The notes: a model not told the origin generated them from the letters alone. A DNA stretch of 64,000 nt from DATHTC01 sp963746805 (GCA_963746805.1 CAVVCQ010000008.1:620001-684000); one strand, 5' to 3'; shown: positions 44,496-53,653, numbered from the stretch's first letter. Made by a program: numbers and translations.

Positions 44496-45166
44496 GCGGC
44501 GGCGACGGGGTTGGCGAGCGGCGGGACGCCGTCCACCCTGACCTCGACGACGTCGCCGGCCCGCAGCGTGACGCGCGGGTCGCGGTAGTAGCCGACGCCG
44601 TCGGGCGTCCCGGTGAGGATCACGTCGCCGCGCTCGAGCGTGACCACGTCGGTGACGTAGGCGACGAGCGCGGCGATCCCGAAGATGAGGTCGCGCGTGT
44701 TGCCGTCCTGCAGCACCGTCCCGTTGAGGACCTGGCGGACGTCGAGCGCGGGCTCGAGCGTCTCGAGCGGGGCGACCTCCGGCTGGATCGGGCAGAACGA
44801 GTCGTAGCCCTTGCCGCGGAACCACTGCCCGTCGCCGTACTGGAAGTCGCGCGCGCTCACGTCGTTCGCAGCCGTGTAGCCGGCCAGCACCTCCGCTGCG
44901 CGCTCAGGCGCCACGCGGCGCGCCTGGCGCCCGATCACGAGCGCGAGCTCGGCCTCGGCGTCGACGTGGCTCGACCCGGCGGGAAGCACGATCGGCTCGC
45001 CCGGCCCGACCACCGTGTTGGCGAGCTTCGCGAACAGGAGCGGCGCGGGCGGGAGCTCGACGCCCTCCTCGTCGGCGTGCGCGGCGTAGTTCCGGCCGAC
45101 GCAGACGATCCGCTCGGGGCGGCGGACGCCGAAGCTGCCGTTCCACGCGGTCTCGAAGGCGGTCAC
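44492..45166 (-). CDS. Fumarylacetoacetate hydrolase-fold enzyme
   Basis: A 224-residue FAH-domain protein. Metal ligands are likely in the HVDAEAELALVIGR (two Glu) and NDVSARDFQYGDGQW (Asp) segments; RGKGYDSFCPIQP supplies the conserved Lys, and LTGTPDGVGYYRDP is the C-terminal marker. Members hydrate, cleave or decarboxylate 2-keto-3-deoxy-acids and related diketo acids. Here it would be the terminal step of an oxidative sugar pathway. GTG start; the alcohol dehydrogenase gene ends nine bases upstream. Confidence 0.86.
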   Translation of the reverse strand: MTAFETAWNGSFGVRRPERIVCVGRNYAAHADEEGVELPPAPLLFAKLANTVVGPGEPIVLPAGSSHVDAEAELALVIGRQARRVAPERAAEVLAGYTAANDVSARDFQYGDGQWFRGKGYDSFCPIQPEVAPLETLEPALDVRQVLNGTVLQDGNTRDLIFGIAALVAYVTDVVTLERGDVILTGTPDGVGYYRDPRVTLRAGDVVEVRVDGVPPLANPVAAA

Positions 45167-45175
45167 GGCACGACG

Positions 45176-46217
45176 CTAGCGATCGGAGACGACGAGCGTC
45201 GCCTTGCCGTGCCGCTCGGCGAAGGCGTCGCGGAAGCGGTCGAGCGGCACGCGGAGCCGGACGAAGGACTCGAGCGCACCCGGCCAACGCTGCCGTGCGC
45301 GGTCCAGGGCCTCGACGCCGGCGAGCCAGTCCTGCCGGTGGGCGTTGACGCTGCCGAACAGGACGCGATTCTCGAGGACGGTGTCGATGCCGAGCACGCG
45401 CCCGTCGACGCCCACGGTCTGCTCGCGCCCGTCGACGCCGAGCAGGCAGGCGACGCCGCTGCGACGGAGCAGACCGAGGCTGTCGGCCATCAGCTGGGCG
45501 TCGCCCGCCGCCTCGACGACGAGGTCGAACCGGCCGAGCTCCGACAGCGGTGCGCCCGGCGCGTGCGACGTGGCGCGCTCCGGCCGCCTCGACGAGCTCG
45601 TCCTTCGGCTCGAGCGACGCGGTCCACACCTCGACGCCGTCGAGGCGCAGCAGGTACGTGGTCAGGAGCCCGATCGCGCCCGCGCCGACGACGAGCGCGC
45701 GCCGGAGCTCCCACGGCTGGCGGCCGCCGATCGTCTGCGCGTGCCGGAGCGCGCGGGCGCAGATCGACATCGGCTCTGCGAGGACGCCGAGGCGCCCGAG
45801 GCCCGGCGGGATCGGGATCAGCTGGTCGGCGTCCTCGGCCACCAGCTCGCGCGCGAACCCGTGCAGGCGCGTGATCCCGCGCTCGAGGTAGTCGCCGGTC
45901 AGGCACGAGTCGGGCGAGCCCTCGTCGCACGCGACGCAGTGCCGGCACGAGCGGCGGACGGTCGCGGCGACGAGGTCGCCGCGCGAGAACCCGTGCCCGT
46001 CGCGGTCGACGACGCCGAGCAGCTCGTGCCCGATCACGAGCGTCTCCTCCTGCTCGGGCGCGACGCCGAACAGGCCGTGGTCGATCTCGCGGTCGGTCCC
46101 GCAGACGCCCACCTCGAGCACACGCACGGTCACCTGTCCCGCCGCGGCAACCGGGGCGTCCACTTCGGCCACGCGCGTGGAGGACGGTGCTCCGGGTGTC
46201 ACGACGAGTGCTTGCAT
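45176..46217 (-). CDS. Zinc-dependent alcohol/sugar dehydrogenase (frame broken)
   Basis: About 346 residues with a +1 shift near 45570 (ARHVARAG joins APLSELGRFDLVVEAAGD). Medium-chain dehydrogenase features: GVCGTDREIDHGLFG with the catalytic zinc Cys, GHELLGVV, SCRHCVACDEGSPDSC with the structural-zinc cysteines, and the Rossmann loop VVGAGAIGLLTTYLL. Similar to glucose or threonine dehydrogenase-type members. In this cluster it is the candidate for the first oxidation of an aldose to a lactone. ATG at 46217 is only 13 bases from the divergent lactonase start. Confidence 0.83.
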
Positions 46218-46230
46218 ACGCTCCGCAGCC

Positions 46231-47085
46231 GTGAGCGTAGAGGTGGCGATCGCAAGCAGTGCGGAGCTCGGCGAAGGGCCGCGCTGGGACGCCGCCACGG
46301 GCCGCCTGCTGTGGGTCGACATCGAGGGTCGCGAGCTGCACGTCTCCGATCCCGCGACGGGCGACGACCGCGCGATCGCGCTCGACAACCGGGTCGGGGC
46401 GGCGGCGCCGATGACCGACGGCCGCATCCTCGTCGCGCTCGCCGACCGGCTCGCCGCACTCGACCTCGAGGGCGAGTCGCTCGAGACGCTGGTGTCGTTC
46501 CCGCACGGGCCCGGACCTGCGCGTGAACGACGGCGCCTGCGACCCCGACGGCCGGTTCTGGATCGGCTCGCTCGAGCTCGAGTTCGCGCCCGAGGCCGGG
46601 AGCCTGTACCGCTACGACGGCGAGCTCGTCGAGGTGCTCGCCGGGGTGTCGTTGTCCAACGGGCTCGGCTGGTCGCCCGACGGCGCGCGGATGTACTACG
46701 TCGACTCGCTCACGTACCGGATCGACGTCTTCGACTTCGACGGGCTGCCGACGCAACCGACGTCCCTTCGTCCGCATCGACCGGCACGACGGGATCCCCG
46801 ACGGGCTCGCGGTGGACGACGAGGGCGGCGTCTGGATCGCGCTCTACGGCGGCGCTTGCGTGCGCCGCTACGACGCCGACGGGCGGCCTCGACCACGTGC
46901 TCGAGGTGCCGGCGCGGCGGGTGACGGCGTGCTGTTTCGGCGGTGCGGACGGGCGCAAGCTGTTCGTGACGTCCGCGGCGCCGGACGGTCGCGTGTTCGT
47001 CGCGGAGGTGGGCGTGAGCGGCCCGCCGGCTCAGCCGTTCCGGAGCACGGCGCCCTCGGACGCCGAGCCGACGAGCAGCCGGTAG
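46231..47085 (+). CDS. SMP-30/gluconolactonase-family protein (three frame breaks)
   Basis: About 284 residues after three +1 shifts near 46512, 46766 and 46886, which together restore the original frame. Six-bladed propeller landmarks: LGEGPRWDAATGRLLWVDIEG (metal Glu), VNDGACDPDGRFWIGSLE (Asn and Asp), LSNGLGWSPDGARMYYVDS (Asn, Asp) and FVRIDRHDGIPDGLAVDDEGGVWIALYGG. These ligands match lactonases that open aldonolactones. It would follow the dehydrogenase divergently encoded beside it. The three breaks in 370 bases make this the worst-damaged gene of the window. The 3' end overlaps the convergent dehydratase by 55 bases. Confidence 0.8.
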   Translation: MSVEVAIASSAELGEGPRWDAATGRLLWVDIEGRELHVSDPATGDDRAIALDNRVGAAAPMTDGRILVALADRLAALDLEGESLETLVSFPHGPGPARERRRLRPRRPVLDRLARARVRARGREPVPLRRRARRGARRGVVVQRARLVARRRADVLRRLAHVPDRRLRLRRAADATDVPSSASTGTTGSPTGSRWTTRAASGSRSTAALACAATTPTGGLDHVLEVPARRVTACCFGGADGRKLFVTSAAPDGRVFVAEVGVSGPPAQPFRSTAPSDAEPTSSR

Positions 47086-48720
47086 CGGCCGAAGACACCG
47101 CGCCCGTACGGCAGCTCGGGCGGGCGCCAGGCGGCGAGCCGCGCCGCCAGCTCGTCCTCGTCCAGCTCGAGCGTCAGCGCCCGCGCGTCGAGGTCGATCG
47201 TGATCGTGTCCCCGTCGCGGACGACGGCGAGCGGGCCGCCGCGCGCCGCCTCCGGGGCGACGTGCCCGACCATGAGCCCGCGCGTCGCGCCCGAGAAGCG
47301 GCCGTCGGTGACGAGCGCGACCGAGTCGCCGAGGCTCGCGCCGACGACCGAGGCGGTCACGCTGAGCATCTCCCGCATCCCAGGGCCGCCCGCAGGGCCC
47401 TCGTAGCGCACGACGAGCACGTCGCCCGCGACGACGTTGCCCGGCGCGGACGGCGTCGGTGCAGGCCTCCTCGCTGTCGAACACGCGCGCCGGGCCTCGC
47501 TGGAAGCGGCGCGACGCGGCCGACGCCTTCACCAGACAGCCGTCGGGCGCGAGGTTGCCGCGCAGGACGGCGAGAGCACCGCCCGGGCCGGTACGGCGCC
47601 GTCGACGGGGAAGAGCACCTCGCCGTCGGGCGGCGGCGCCTCCCGCGCGGCCTCCGCGAGCGTCTCGCCCGTGACCGTCGGCGCGTCGCCGTCGAGGAGC
47701 CCGCCGCCGGCCAGCTCGCGGACGAGGGTCGCGGTGCCGCCCGCGCGGTGGAGCGTCTCGGCCGTGTGGCGACCCGACGGGCACGAGGCTCGCGAGCACG
47801 GGCGTCCGCTCGCCGACCTCCGCCAGGTCGTCGAGCGTGAGCGGCACCTCGGCCTCGCGCGCCACCGCGAGCAGATGCAGGATCCCGTTCGTCGAGCCGC
47901 CGGTCGCGGCGATCCCGGCCGCGGCGTCGAGGAGCGCGCGCCGGTCGAGGAACGTGCGCGCGGTGACCTCCCGCGCGGCGAGGTCGACGGCGGTCGCCCC
48001 GGCCCGCTCCGCCGCCGCGCGCTTCGCCTCGACCTCGTCCGCCGGCACGAGCCCGTCGCCGAGCCGCGCGATCCCGAGGCAGTCGAGCGCCACCGCCATC
48101 GTGTTCGCGGTGAAGTGGCCCGCGCAGGCGCCGGGCCCCGGGCAGGCGACGGCCTCGAGCTCGTCGAGCTCCCGGCGCGAGAGCAGCCCGCGCTCCTCGG
48201 CGCCGACGGCCTCCCAGACGTCCTGGATCGTCACCTCGCGGCCATGCAGCAACCCGGCGCGCATCGGCCCGCCGTAGAGGACGCAGGCCGGCTTGTCGAC
48301 CCGTGCGAGCGCCATCAGCGCCGCCGGGACGGTCTTGTCGCACCCGACGAGGCAGACGAGCGCGTCGAAGTCGTGCGCGTGGGTCATCAGCTCGATCGAG
48401 TCGGCGATCACCTCACGGGAGATCAGCGAGGCGCGCATCCCCGGCGTCCCCTGCGACTGGTTGTCGGAGACGGCGATGGTGTTGAACGGCAGCGGCACGC
48501 CCCCGGCCTCGGCGACGCCGGCGCAGACCGCGTCGGCGAGATCACGGTGGTTGAGGTTGCACGGCATCGTCCCCGTCCACGTCGAGACGACGCCGACGAT
48601 CGGGCCGTCGAGCCGCTCCGGGTCGACGCCGATCGCGCGGAAGTGCGCCCGCGCGCCCGCCCGCTCGGCGCCTGCGCGGAGCGACGCCCGCGCCCGCCGG
48701 CGGAGGTCGGCGTGCTCCAT
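47031..48720 (-). CDS. IlvD/Edd-family dehydratase (three frame breaks)
   Basis: About 560 residues when three breaks are bridged (near 47775, 47595 and 47446; +1, then a one-base loss or two-base gain, then +1). Fe-S cysteines are seen in TMPCNLNHRDLADAV, VGCDKTVPAALMA and CPGPGACAGHFTANTMA; the C-terminal part carries VTDGRFSGATRGLMVGHVAPEAA. The family holds both dihydroxyacid dehydratase and sugar-acid dehydratases; the GHFTANTMAVALDCLG region departs from IlvD sequence I know, and the neighbours (dehydrogenase, lactonase, FAH) favour an aldonate dehydratase. Starts at ATG 48720. Confidence 0.8.
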
Positions 48721-48756
48721 CCGGGCGAGTCTACGTCCGGCTCACGCGAACGAGTT

Positions 48757-48771
48757 TTACGTGCCGCTTAC
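48757..48771 (+). promoter_or_regulatory. TTAC-N7-TTAC direct repeat, first copy
   Basis: TTAC at 48757-48760 and at 48768-48771, an 11-bp period, 33 bases before the ATG of the exported-protein gene that heads the two-component operon. OmpR-family response regulators bind tandem direct repeats of about one helical turn. The same arrangement recurs at 51247, so this is a candidate binding site for the response regulator encoded just downstream. Confidence 0.55.
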
Positions 48772-48804
48772 CCGGATTCCGCCCGGAGACGCCAGAATCC
48801 CTGC

Positions 48805-49197
48805 ATGGGACGCAGGACGAGGCTTGCCGTGGGCGCAATCGTGGCCCTGCTCGCGCTGAACGCCGTCCTCGTCGTGGTCCAGCCCGGCCTCGCGCTGCCG
48901 AACGGCCTGGCCGGCTACTTCTTCGGGCCGAAGATGGTCCGCGCGGAGGTGATCGTCCACGACGGCGGCGTGCTGCGGGACTACCGGCTCGACCGCGGCC
49001 GCATCCGGGCCGTGGGCGCTGGCTCGCTCACGCTGCTCGAGCGCGACGGCACCGTCGTCGTCGTCCCGGTCGCGGCCGACGCCGAGGTGCGACTCACGGG
49101 GCGCATCGTCCCCTTCTCCCGCCTGCGGCGCGGGATGTCGGCGCTGACCGTGCGCGAGGGCGACGGAGCGGCCTCCGTCGTGCGCGCGACGCGATGA
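48805..49197 (+). CDS. Small exported or membrane-anchored protein, unrecognised
   Basis: 130 residues. A basic start and one hydrophobic helix (RLAVGAIVALLALNAVLVVV, about 5-24) are followed by a small all-beta extracytoplasmic domain (VHDGGVLRDYRLDRGRIRAVG, SLTLLERDGTVVVVPVAADAEVRLTGR) of DUF5666/OB-like appearance. No known catalytic motif. It heads a three-gene operon with the response regulator and kinase (ATGA overlap), so it may be their target, their accessory sensor or both. The upstream TTAC repeats suggest autoregulation. Confidence 0.7.
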   Translation: MGRRTRLAVGAIVALLALNAVLVVVQPGLALPNGLAGYFFGPKMVRAEVIVHDGGVLRDYRLDRGRIRAVGAGSLTLLERDGTVVVVPVAADAEVRLTGRIVPFSRLRRGMSALTVREGDGAASVVRATR

Positions 49198-49919
49198 GCA
49201 CCGTCGCGTCCGAGCGGTCGACTCCCGACGGGCCCATGGACGCGACGCCGCGCGCCACCGTACTCCTCGTCGAAGACGACCCGAGCATCGGTCGCCTCGT
49301 CCACGGCTACCTCGGCCGGGACGGCTACCGCGTCCTCTGGGTCCGCTCCGGCGAGGAGGCGCTGCTGGAGCTGAGCCGCCACCCCGTGGGGATCGTCGTC
49401 CTCGACGTCGGCTTGCCCGGGATCGACGGCTTCGACGTCTGCCGGCGGATGCGCGCCGGCTCGCGCGTGCCGATCCTCATGTTGACCGCCCGCGACGAGG
49501 AGCCCGACCGCGTCGCGGGCCTCGAGCTCGGCGCCGACGACTACCTCACCAAGCCGTTCTCGCCGCGCGAGCTGGTCGCGCGGATGAAGGCCGTCCTCCG
49601 CCGCACCGAGCCGGATGCCGTCATGCCCGAGGAGCTCGTCCTGGGCGACGTCGTGCTCCGACACGCCGAGCGCGAGGTCTTCGTCGCCGGCAATCCCGTC
49701 GAGCTGACGGTGAAGGAGTTCGACCTGCTCGCCTTCCTGCTGGCGCATCCCGGCGTCGTCTTCTCGCGCGAGCAGCTGCTCGACCGCGTCTGGGAGCTGA
49801 CGTTCTCGGGCGGGACGCGGACGGTGGACGTCCACGTCGCGCAGGTCCGCCGTAAGCTCGGCCGCCCGGAGCTCGTCCGCACCGTCCGCGGCGCGGGCTA
49901 CAAGGCCGTTCGCCGGTGA
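49194..49919 (+). CDS. OmpR-family response regulator
   Basis: A 241-residue DNA-binding response regulator. Receiver domain: acidic pocket VEDD (27-29), phosphoacceptor Asp71 in VVLDVGLPG, Lys119 in YLTKPF. Effector domain: OmpR winged helix with LTVKEFDLLAFLLAHPG and RTVDVHVAQVRRKLG. The N-terminal extension of about 20 residues is unusual; an in-frame ATG at residue 15 could be the true start. It overlaps the kinase gene by four bases. Confidence 0.93.
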   Translation: MSTVASERSTPDGPMDATPRATVLLVEDDPSIGRLVHGYLGRDGYRVLWVRSGEEALLELSRHPVGIVVLDVGLPGIDGFDVCRRMRAGSRVPILMLTARDEEPDRVAGLELGADDYLTKPFSPRELVARMKAVLRRTEPDAVMPEELVLGDVVLRHAEREVFVAGNPVELTVKEFDLLAFLLAHPGVVFSREQLLDRVWELTFSGGTRTVDVHVAQVRRKLGRPELVRTVRGAGYKAVRR

Positions 49920-51241
49920 GCCTCAGGACGCGGCTGTTCATCGGGATCGCGGCGGTGGCCGCGCTCTCGGTGGCGGTTGCGTTCACGGTCGGGGCCTACC
50001 TCTCGCGCCGCACGGTCGAGGAGAACACGCTCCGCGACGTGGCCGCGCAGGCCGACCTCCTCGCCGAGCGCGAGCGCGCCTCGCTGCTCCCGTTCCGGGG
50101 CCTGCGCAGCCTCGAGCCCTTCCTCGAGCGGCAGGGGCAGCGCGTCGTCAAGGCGCCGCTGGACGGGTCGTCGCCGTACCTGCCCGCCGACCGCGCGGCC
50201 GATCTGCGCCGCGGCAGGCCGCTCGACGGGACGATCACCGTGGACGGGACGCGCTCGTTCTACGCCGCCCGCCTCGTCGGCAACCGCGCGTTCATCCTCC
50301 TCCGCCCGACCGACCTCGTCGAGTCGTCCTGGCGGCCGCACCTGCGCGGGCTCCTGCTCGGCGCGTTCGCGGCGATCGGGCTGGCCGCCGTCGCGGCGTT
50401 CCTGCTCGCCCGCGCGGTCGCGCGACCGGTGGGCCGCGTCGCGGAGGCGAGCCGCCGGCTCGCGGACGGCGAGGCGCCGCACGTGCCCGTCGAGGGGGCG
50501 CGCGAGCTGCGCACGCTGGCCGAGTCGTTCAACGAGACTTCCGTCCAGCTCGCGAAGGCACGGGACGCGGAGCGGACGTTCCTCCTCTCCGTCAGCCACG
50601 AGCTGAAGACACCGCTGACCGCGATCCGCGGCTACGCGGAGGCGCTCGCCGAAGGCGTCCTCCCCGCCGACGAGGCCGGCGACACGATCGTGCGCGAGGC
50701 GGCGCGGCTCGAGCGGCTCGTCGGCGACCTCCTCGACCTGGCGCGGATGAACCGCAGCGAGTTCAGCATCCGCCGCGAGCCGGTCGACCTCGGGGCGGTC
50801 GTCCGTGAAGCGGTGCAGCGCTACGAGCAACAGGCCCGCGCCTTCGGGGTCGACCTCGAGGCCGTCGTGGACGGGAGCCCGGCCGTGCTCGGCGACGCCG
50901 ACCGCCTGCTCCAGGTCGCATCGAACCTCGTCGAGAACGCGTTGCGGCTGACCCCGCCCGGCGGCCGGGTCCGCGTCGTGTCCGAGCCGGGCATGCTCGC
51001 CGTCGAGGACACCGGCCCAGGCCTGCAGCCGGAGGATCTCACCCACGCGTTCGAGCGGTTCTACCTCCACGACCGCTACGGCCGCGAGCGCCCGGTCGGT
51101 ACGGGCCTCGGGCTCGCGATCGTGCAGGAGCTCGCGAAGGGGATGGGCGGCACCGTCTCGGCCACGAGCGACCCGGGCCGCGCGACCCGCTTCGAGCTGC
51201 GGCTCCCGTCGGCGCCGACGCCGGTGCTGCAGCCCGCCTGA
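49916..51241 (+). CDS. Sensor histidine kinase
   Basis: A 441-residue membrane kinase. Two transmembrane helices (about 8-28 and 143-165) flank an extracytoplasmic sensing loop of about 115 residues with no recognisable fold; a HAMP region (ARAVARPVGRVAEASRRLADG) follows. H-box SVSHELKTPLTAIRGYAEAL with His228, N-box ASNLVENALRLTP, G1 VEDTGPGLQPED and G2 GTGLGLAIVQELAK are intact. It should phosphorylate the response regulator encoded immediately upstream. GTG start. Confidence 0.93.
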   Translation: MSLRTRLFIGIAAVAALSVAVAFTVGAYLSRRTVEENTLRDVAAQADLLAERERASLLPFRGLRSLEPFLERQGQRVVKAPLDGSSPYLPADRAADLRRGRPLDGTITVDGTRSFYAARLVGNRAFILLRPTDLVESSWRPHLRGLLLGAFAAIGLAAVAAFLLARAVARPVGRVAEASRRLADGEAPHVPVEGARELRTLAESFNETSVQLAKARDAERTFLLSVSHELKTPLTAIRGYAEALAEGVLPADEAGDTIVREAARLERLVGDLLDLARMNRSEFSIRREPVDLGAVVREAVQRYEQQARAFGVDLEAVVDGSPAVLGDADRLLQVASNLVENALRLTPPGGRVRVVSEPGMLAVEDTGPGLQPEDLTHAFERFYLHDRYGRERPVGTGLGLAIVQELAKGMGGTVSATSDPGRATRFELRLPSAPTPVLQPA

Positions 51242-51246
51242 ACGGC

Positions 51247-51261
51247 TTACGCCCGCTTTAC
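51247..51261 (+). promoter_or_regulatory. TTAC-N7-TTAC direct repeat, second copy
   Basis: TTAC at 51247-51250 and at 51258-51261, the same 11-bp period as at 48757, starting six bases after the kinase stop and 66 bases before the ATG of the calcium-repeat protein. The flanks are alike too (TTACG then C-rich then CTTTACC). It likely links that gene to the two-component system. Confidence 0.55.
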
Positions 51262-51327
51262 CTCCGACGTACGGAGCGCTGACGCGGAGCGGCGAGCATC
51301 CGGGCGCACACGAACCCTGGAGGCTCC

Positions 51328-51837
51328 ATGAAGCGCATCGCTCTCTCCGCCGTCCTCGTCGCGACCGCCGGCCTCGCCGTCGTCGCGGTCGCCGCGGCGG
51401 CAGGCTACGTCCAGATCACCGGCACGCCGGGCAACGACACGATCGTCGGCACCTCCGGCTCCGACCGGATCGCGGCCCGCGCGGGCAACGACACCGTCAG
51501 CTCGGGCGCGGGCAACGACCGCGTCTGGGGCGGCGTCGGCAACGACTCGATCGACGCGGGCGAGGGGAACGACATCGTCCGCGGCCGCCCCGGCGACGAC
51601 ACGATCCAGGGCGGCGCCGGCAACGACCGCATCTGGCCCGGCCGCGGCGCCGACGTCGAGAACGGCGGCCCCGGCGACGACGTCCTCCACGCGCTCGCGA
51701 ACGACGACCTGGTCGACCGGATCGACTGCGGCGAGGGCAACGACATCGTCTGGCTCAACGTGAACGAGCAGGACGTCCACGTGAACTGCGAGACGGTGCG
51801 GATGAAGGCCGCCCGCGGGGACGGCGGCGACAACTAG
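51328..51837 (+). CDS. Secreted RTX-like calcium-repeat protein
   Basis: 169 residues: signal peptide (about 1-25, ending VAAAAG) and then eight or nine repeats of the type GNDxIxGG (GTPGNDTIVGTSGSDRIAAR, GAGNDRVWGGVGNDSIDAG). These nonapeptide beta-rolls bind Ca2+. The end has the cap IDCGEGND...VHVNCETV with two cysteines, as in the genes at 3635 and 52025. Shine-Dalgarno TGGAGG at 51319-51324. A hairpin lies right after the stop. Its role is unknown; exported, calcium-dependent folding at the cell surface is likely. Confidence 0.85.
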   Translation: MKRIALSAVLVATAGLAVVAVAAAAGYVQITGTPGNDTIVGTSGSDRIAARAGNDTVSSGAGNDRVWGGVGNDSIDAGEGNDIVRGRPGDDTIQGGAGNDRIWPGRGADVENGGPGDDVLHALANDDLVDRIDCGEGNDIVWLNVNEQDVHVNCETVRMKAARGDGGDN

Positions 51838-51861
51838 CGCCGGAAAACGACTCGTCCGGCG
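51838..51861 (+). terminator. Weak hairpin after the calcium-repeat gene
   Basis: CGCCGGA (51838-51844) pairs with TCCGGCG (51855-51861) around a ten-base loop, directly after the TAG stop. There is no T-run, so termination is not certain. The remaining gap to 52024 holds nothing else I can identify. Confidence 0.35.
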
Positions 51862-52024
51862 GCCGGGCTTCCATCGGCGTCCCGATCGCGAGACCGGGGC
51901 CGACGGCACCAACGGTCGCCGGACGGGGGAGAGGTAGTCGCACCGACAGCATCGTCCAGCCCTGCGGCGGGGTCAGGAGGGCGCGCACCCGACCGGTGGT
52001 GCGGCGAGCCGTACCATTCGGCGG

Positions 52025-53653
52025 GTGCGCCGCCTCTCCACCGCGGTCGCCGTGTCCCTCGCGCTCGGGACCGCGGGAGCGGATGCGGCCGTGCTCCGCG
52101 GGACCGACGCGGCCGACCGACTCCTCGGCACGCGGGGCTCGGACGCGGCGTACGGCCTCGGCGGGCGAGACCTCCTCGACGGACGCGCGGGAGCCGACTT
52201 CCTCCACGGCGGCCCCGACTCCGACCTCCTCCTCGGCCGCGGCGGCCCCGACCGGATCGCAGCCGCGCTCGACGCCGCGCCGGACGTGATCCGCTGCGGC
52301 GCGGGCGCCGACGTCGTCACGGCCGAGGGCATCGACTCCGTGGCCGCCGACTGCGAGCTCGTCGTCCGCCAGGTCTCGCGCGACACGACGACCGATTCGC
52401 GGGCGCAGCACGAGACGCAGGTCGAGCCTGACTCGGCCGCGAACGGGCGCACCGTCGTGACCGTGTTCCAGTCGGGGCGCCAGGCCGACGGCGGCGCCGC
52501 CGGGATCGGCTGGGCCACGTCGACGAACGCCGGCGGGTCGTGGCGCTCCGGCTTCCTGCCCGGTGTGACGATGTTCTCGACGCCACCGGGGGAGAGCACG
52601 GTCGCGACCGACCCGGTCGTCGCGTGGGACGCTGCACACGGGACGTGGCTCGCGGTCACGCTCGGGATCTCCGAGGCGGGGATGTCGTTCATGGTCAGCC
52701 GCTCGCCCGACGGCCTCCGCTGGGACCTCCCGATCACGGCGCTGCGCGCGCCCGAGGAGGCGATCGACAAGGAGTGGGTGACGTGCGACAACGGGCCGCG
52801 AAGCCCGTACCGGGGCACGTGCTATATCGCCTACCTCGACGTCGAGGCCGGGTACATCGCCGTGATCCGCTCGAGCGACGGCGGCCGCACGTGGTCGGCG
52901 CCGGTCGGCTCGCGTGCGGGGATCCCCGTCCGCGGGATCGTCAACGGCGCGCTGCCCGAGGTGCTCCCGAACGGCACGCTCGTCGTCGTCTTCTCGCTCT
53001 TCGGCGTCTTCGCGGACATGGGCGCCGACCAGGTGCTGGCGATGCGCTCGCGCGACGGGGGCAGGACGTTCGAGCCGGCGCGGCACGTGGCCCTGCTGCC
53101 AGGCCGAGGACGTCGGGGGCGTGCGCTCCCCGCCCTTCGCCTCCGTCGCGGTCGACGGCGCCGGCCGGCTCTGGGCCGCGTGGCAGGACTGCCGCTACCG
53201 CATCGAGTGCGGGGCGAACGAGATCGTGCTCGCGTCGACCGTGGACGGCGTCGTCTGGTCGAACCCGGCGCGCGTCCCGATCGCGACACGGCCGAGGGCG
53301 TGGACGCGTTCGTGCCCGGGCTCGCCGCCGACCCGGCCGGTCGGGGGCGGCTCGGGCTCGTCTACCACACGGTCGACCAGCCGGGCGCGTGCCCGCCGGA
53401 CGAGTGCCGCGCCGTGCACGTGTGGGTCACAGGCACCCGGGACGGCGGCCGCACCTGGGCGCGTCCGCGGCGCCTGACGCCCCGCGGCATGCGCCTCCCG
53501 TGGATCGCGCAGACGGGGATCGGCCGCATGCTCGCGGACTACGTCTCGGCGTCGTGGACGGGCGGGAGGACGGTGGCGGTGATCTCCCTCGCGGACGAGC
53601 CGGTCGACGGGGCTTTCCGTCAGGCGACGTTCGCCGCGGCGTTCGGCGTTTGA
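52025..53653 (+). CDS. Secreted calcium-repeat / Asp-box propeller protein (frame broken twice)
   Basis: About 543 residues if two breaks are bridged (a +1 near 53102 into QAEDVGGVRSPPFASV, and a one-base loss near 53283 back to RDTAEGVDAFVPG). Signal peptide, an RTX-like segment (VLRGTDAADRLLGTRGSDAAYGLGGRD), the two-cysteine cap (VIRCGAGADVV...AADCELV, about 96-118), then a sialidase-like beta-propeller with Asp-box motifs SSDGGRTWS, SRDGGRTFE and TRDGGRTWA. Such propellers bind or cut sialic acid or other glycans, but the arginine triad of sialidases was not identified. GTG start. Function unknown. Confidence 0.8.
   Translation: MRRLSTAVAVSLALGTAGADAAVLRGTDAADRLLGTRGSDAAYGLGGRDLLDGRAGADFLHGGPDSDLLLGRGGPDRIAAALDAAPDVIRCGAGADVVTAEGIDSVAADCELVVRQVSRDTTTDSRAQHETQVEPDSAANGRTVVTVFQSGRQADGGAAGIGWATSTNAGGSWRSGFLPGVTMFSTPPGESTVATDPVVAWDAAHGTWLAVTLGISEAGMSFMVSRSPDGLRWDLPITALRAPEEAIDKEWVTCDNGPRSPYRGTCYIAYLDVEAGYIAVIRSSDGGRTWSAPVGSRAGIPVRGIVNGALPEVLPNGTLVVVFSLFGVFADMGADQVLAMRSRDGGRTFEPARHVALLPGRGRRGRALPALRLRRGRRRRPALGRVAGLPLPHRVRGERDRARVDRGRRRLVEPGARPDRDTAEGVDAFVPGLAADPAGRGRLGLVYHTVDQPGACPPDECRAVHVWVTGTRDGGRTWARPRRLTPRGMRLPWIAQTGIGRMLADYVSASWTGGRTVAVISLADEPVDGAFRQATFAAAFGV

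Noticed and set aside
50480..50510. CGAGGGGGC resembling the end of the 166-bp palindrome
   Set aside because: Only nine bases match and it lies inside the kinase coding sequence; it is not a second copy of the element.
51328..51837. DNA-level tandem repeat in the calcium-repeat gene as a separate repeat feature
   Set aside because: The repetition is at protein level; the nucleotide units vary too much to count as a DNA repeat.
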